Source: a virus
Direction: 5' to 3' (one strand)
Virus record (IMG/VR): IMGVR_UViG_3300030385_002649
Span: 1 to 64,000 of that record
Length of the DNA: 64,000 nt
How positions within the stretch are numbered: the stretch's first letter is position 1; every line of letters starts with the position of its first letter. Shown piece after piece: positions 62,119 through 64,000 of the stretch. The position numbers and the translations under genes were made by a program. The notes under the pieces are model-generated. The model ran no database searches. It was not told the origin of the DNA and was given only the letters and a program-made list of their open reading frames with translations.

Positions 62119-62542
62119 ATATGTATGATTACAACAACGAAGGTAAAATGCACCTCTAGCCGATATCATTCGAGGCTGGCTTCAAGAGACCTGTCCTGAC
62201 TTAACCGTAGTTAAAAACGTCTACGCTAAGCTCCACCTCAAATCAACAATCAACAATCAACAATCAACAATCAAAGAGCATGACTGGCTTCACCTTAACA
62301 TAATTGTCAGCAGAGCAACGCTCAACCCCAAGATTATGATCACTGTGGATCGTGATGGCGATGACGAAGTCATGTATTTTCACGAGTTTGTGATTATTGG
62401 AGACGGAATCAAGGACTGTAACAATCCTGATGACATCAATTTCGCTTACGACGACGCTTTTCTTGACCGATTTAAGGTTGAGATCGATAAGATCGTAAGC
62501 GGAGAATGGTTCGACCAATCCGGGGTCGACGCTGTATCTTGA
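62115..62542 (+). pseudogene. Frameshifted gene with a 7-bp repeat
   Basis: ATG 62115 reads only 14 codons (to TAG at 62157-62159). A long coding frame without any start codon runs from about 62145 (APLADIIRGWLQETCPDL) through an Asn/Gln/Ser/Thr stretch encoded by the aatcaac repeat to TGA 62540-62542; the first in-frame ATG is at 62336. A one-base change or a -1 shift near the run taaaat (62143-62148) would join the two into a protein of about 142 aa. It looks like a recently broken gene or a sequencing indel. Confidence 0.55.
62241..62268 (+). repeat. 7-bp tandem repeat (aatcaac) x4
   Basis: Four exact copies plus a partial fifth, inside the disrupted gene. Because 7 is not a multiple of 3, a change in copy number would shift the reading frame. 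Confidence 0.95.
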
Positions 62543-62600
62543 CGCTTGGGACTTTCCGTGTTCCAATTTTCTTTCACTTCCAACCCCAAGAGGGTAATCA

Positions 62601-63065
62601 ATGACTACTGCTAAAATGACCAACGTTGCTGTGGGCCAAGTGTGGTATTGTAACGAGGGCTCAGGCACTCGTTACATCGAAATCACAGGTGTCGTCCCAG
62701 GACAAAGCGTCCGATACACAACTTACGCTAAATGGGCCTGGCCTGACCGTAAGCGTTATCCGACCGACTCCACCATGAAAACGCAATCGTTGATCGCTAG
62801 CTATAAGTTGGCAACTTCGATTCAAGTGGCAACTTTGTTGCGCCGTCAACCGGTGACCGGAACCAAGACTGCTGGCGCTCCTCCGTATGACGCTGCTCGC
62901 CACGTCGCAGCCGAAATGATATCTATCAATAAAAAGCTGGGCGTTATCGGCCAAAACCAAGCTCAATTTCGGGCTGACTTCGCAAACACCATGAAGCGTC
63001 TGCATGACAAACAGAACCGACTTGAAGAGAAGCTCGACAGCCTTCTCGAATCCCTTGGAGGGTAA
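62601..63065 (+). CDS. Hypothetical protein with coiled C-terminus, 154 aa
   Basis: ATG 62601 after agggtaatc. An N-terminal beta domain starting VGQVWYCNEGSGTRYIEITG resembles the GxxYxC...W domains at 18963, and the last 45 residues are a coiled coil (FANTMKRLHDKQNRLEEKLD). A diverged motif copy (GGCCAAGTGT) lies at 62635. Function unknown. Confidence 0.65.
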   Translation: MTTAKMTNVAVGQVWYCNEGSGTRYIEITGVVPGQSVRYTTYAKWAWPDRKRYPTDSTMKTQSLIASYKLATSIQVATLLRRQPVTGTKTAGAPPYDAARHVAAEMISINKKLGVIGQNQAQFRADFANTMKRLHDKQNRLEEKLDSLLESLGG

Positions 63066-63067
63066 TC

Positions 63068-63349
63068 ATGAGAGACACAATGCAAGACCCAATCGTACGG
63101 TACACGTGCGATTGGTGTAAAAAGGTCGACTACGTTCGGAATCTTAAGGACGTCTATAAGAAAACCAGTCCAGAGACGTGGGTTCACAACAACGGGGAGG
63201 GGCCAGGAGAGGATTTCTGCTCCTCCGGGTGTCGATCACAGTCTGAAGTCGCCTGGGAGCAAGGAATAGACGCTGCTCTTAACGCTCAGACTGACAAATG
63301 GGAGACGATCCGAATAGCTAGCGCGCTGGAGCGTCGAGCCTTCAAATGA
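63068..63349 (+). CDS. Zinc-finger-like protein, 93 aa
   Basis: ATG 63068. YTCDWCKK and FCSSGCRSQSE give four Cys in a treble-clef-like spacing, as in small HNH- or YacG-like zinc proteins. Ends in an ATGA overlap. Confidence 0.6.
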   Translation: MRDTMQDPIVRYTCDWCKKVDYVRNLKDVYKKTSPETWVHNNGEGPGEDFCSSGCRSQSEVAWEQGIDAALNAQTDKWETIRIASALERRAFK

Positions 63350-63567
63350 GCAACATGACTACTAATACAAAGACTGATATGCTTAAACTGTTACGACCTG
63401 ATTGGACCGAAGAGGATCTTGCAGTTCATGGCCCTAATTGTAGGTGCGGACATAGCATTTACAACCATGAGGGCGGTCAATGGCCTATGGAACAATGTTG
63501 TTATCTTGATTGCGATTGTATTACCAACGCTACGTGGTTATCAAGCACGATTAAATGGGAGGCTTAA
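63346..63567 (+). CDS. CxCxH-type Cys-rich protein, 73 aa
   Basis: ATG 63346 overlaps the previous stop (ATGA). NCRCGHSIYNHEGGQW and CCYLDCDCITNATW complete the family with 49845, 50042 and 58886. An N-terminal extension of 30 residues precedes the domain. Confidence 0.65.
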   Translation: MSNMTTNTKTDMLKLLRPDWTEEDLAVHGPNCRCGHSIYNHEGGQWPMEQCCYLDCDCITNATWLSSTIKWEA

Positions 63568-63620
63568 TATTTATTTTGTTTATGATAAGTATTTAACAAT
63601 TAACCAAAGGAATAATTCCT

Positions 63621-64000
63621 ATGAAACTGGAATCAAGACCATACCAGGAACGGATCCACGCTAAAGCGTTGGGTTTCCTGGAGACTGACACCGGTAACGT
63701 AACCAACTCCGTAATGATCGAATCCCCCACAGGGTCCGGCAAAACCATTATGGGGTTGAAACTTGTCCAGCACCTAGCTGAGCAAGGTATGAACATTGGG
63801 TGGGTTGCGCACAGACGCGAACTTCTCAAACAAGCGATGGGCGCTAACAGGGACTTCTTTGGAATCGAAGGAGTTGAGTATATCTCGCTGTTTACTCGTC
63901 AACCACAGCAATACGCCCATTGCGACGTGATCGTGGTTGACGAGTGCCAGCACGACGCTAGCAAAACAGCAACAATGCTGCACGACGTGATCCGTCCTAA
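63621..64000 (+). CDS. SF2 helicase, 3' end outside the window
   Basis: ATG 63621 after aaaggaat. The visible 126 residues include the Q-like region ESRPYQERIHA, Walker A SPTGSGKT, motif Ia AHRRELL and motif II VVDECQHD (DExH type). This is the first RecA domain of a superfamily 2 DNA helicase such as RadD, UvsW or RecQ-like enzymes; the rest is cut off by the window edge. Confidence 0.88.
   Translation, partial: MKLESRPYQERIHAKALGFLETDTGNVTNSVMIESPTGSGKTIMGLKLVQHLAEQGMNIGWVAHRRELLKQAMGANRDFFGIEGVEYISLFTRQPQQYAHCDVIVVDECQHDASKTATMLHDVIRP

Overview
The window looks like part of a large virulent tailed bacteriophage genome, probably an early/accessory region. About 140 mostly small genes are packed almost entirely on the + strand, often with 4-base ATGA/GTGA or 5-base TAATG/TAGTG overlaps and AGGAGG-type ribosome sites. 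There are three tRNA genes, two probable homing-type endonucleases and a T4-like rIIA-rIIB pair. No structural, packaging or lysis gene is recognisable, and the host cannot be told from the sequence. The right end enters an SF2 helicase; the left end starts inside a gene with an ADETAE repeat.

Layout. 0-5.5 kb: small unknown genes plus a T4 NrdC.11-like nucleotidyltransferase and a lipoprotein. 5.5-7 kb: tRNA-Ile(UAU), tRNA-Leu(CAA), tRNA-Leu(UAA), an HNH endonuclease and a HAD-fold gene. 7-12.9 kb: the standout region, two ubiquitin-like proteins ending in Lys-Gly, a coiled-coil protein, an E2-like candidate with a Cys cluster, a JAB/JAMM protease and a ThiF/E1-like enzyme, resembling a phage version of the PRTRC ubiquitin-like conjugation system. 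13-24 kb: a membrane metalloprotease, small coupled genes, three proteins ending in a T4-polymerase-like LFDxNF peptide, a lipoprotein/membrane cluster and a structured 365-base non-coding region. 24-32 kb: RNA ligase, DHH phosphoesterase, SMC/ABC-type ATPase and small zinc-finger proteins. 32-36 kb: a reverse-strand AT-rich homing endonuclease beside a PurZ-like adenylosuccinate synthetase whose catalytic Asp is Ser, suggesting a 2-aminoadenine (Z) genome. 36-40 kb: rIIA-rIIB. 41-52 kb: MoxR-type AAA+ ATPase, 5'-nucleotidase-like HAD protein, thioredoxin, SpoU methylase, GroES-like protein and a metallopeptidase/VWA protein. 52-64 kb: a second AAA+ ATPase, a double-HTH regulator with a possible operator, an ATP-dependent ligase, Cys-rich miniproteins and the helicase.

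Four signals cut across genes. (1) AGCCAAGTGG occurs 13 times (plus two GGCCAAGTGG), always on the + strand, every few kb, in two different reading frames and between genes. (2) A 26-nt element with the potential of an H-type pseudoknot occurs four times between genes with compensatory stem changes. (3) Strong perfect hairpins lie just inside genes, shortly after the preceding stop codon. (4) Three A/C-rich 7-bp tandem repeats are present. All calls rest on reading the sequence and remembered family motifs; no database search was run.
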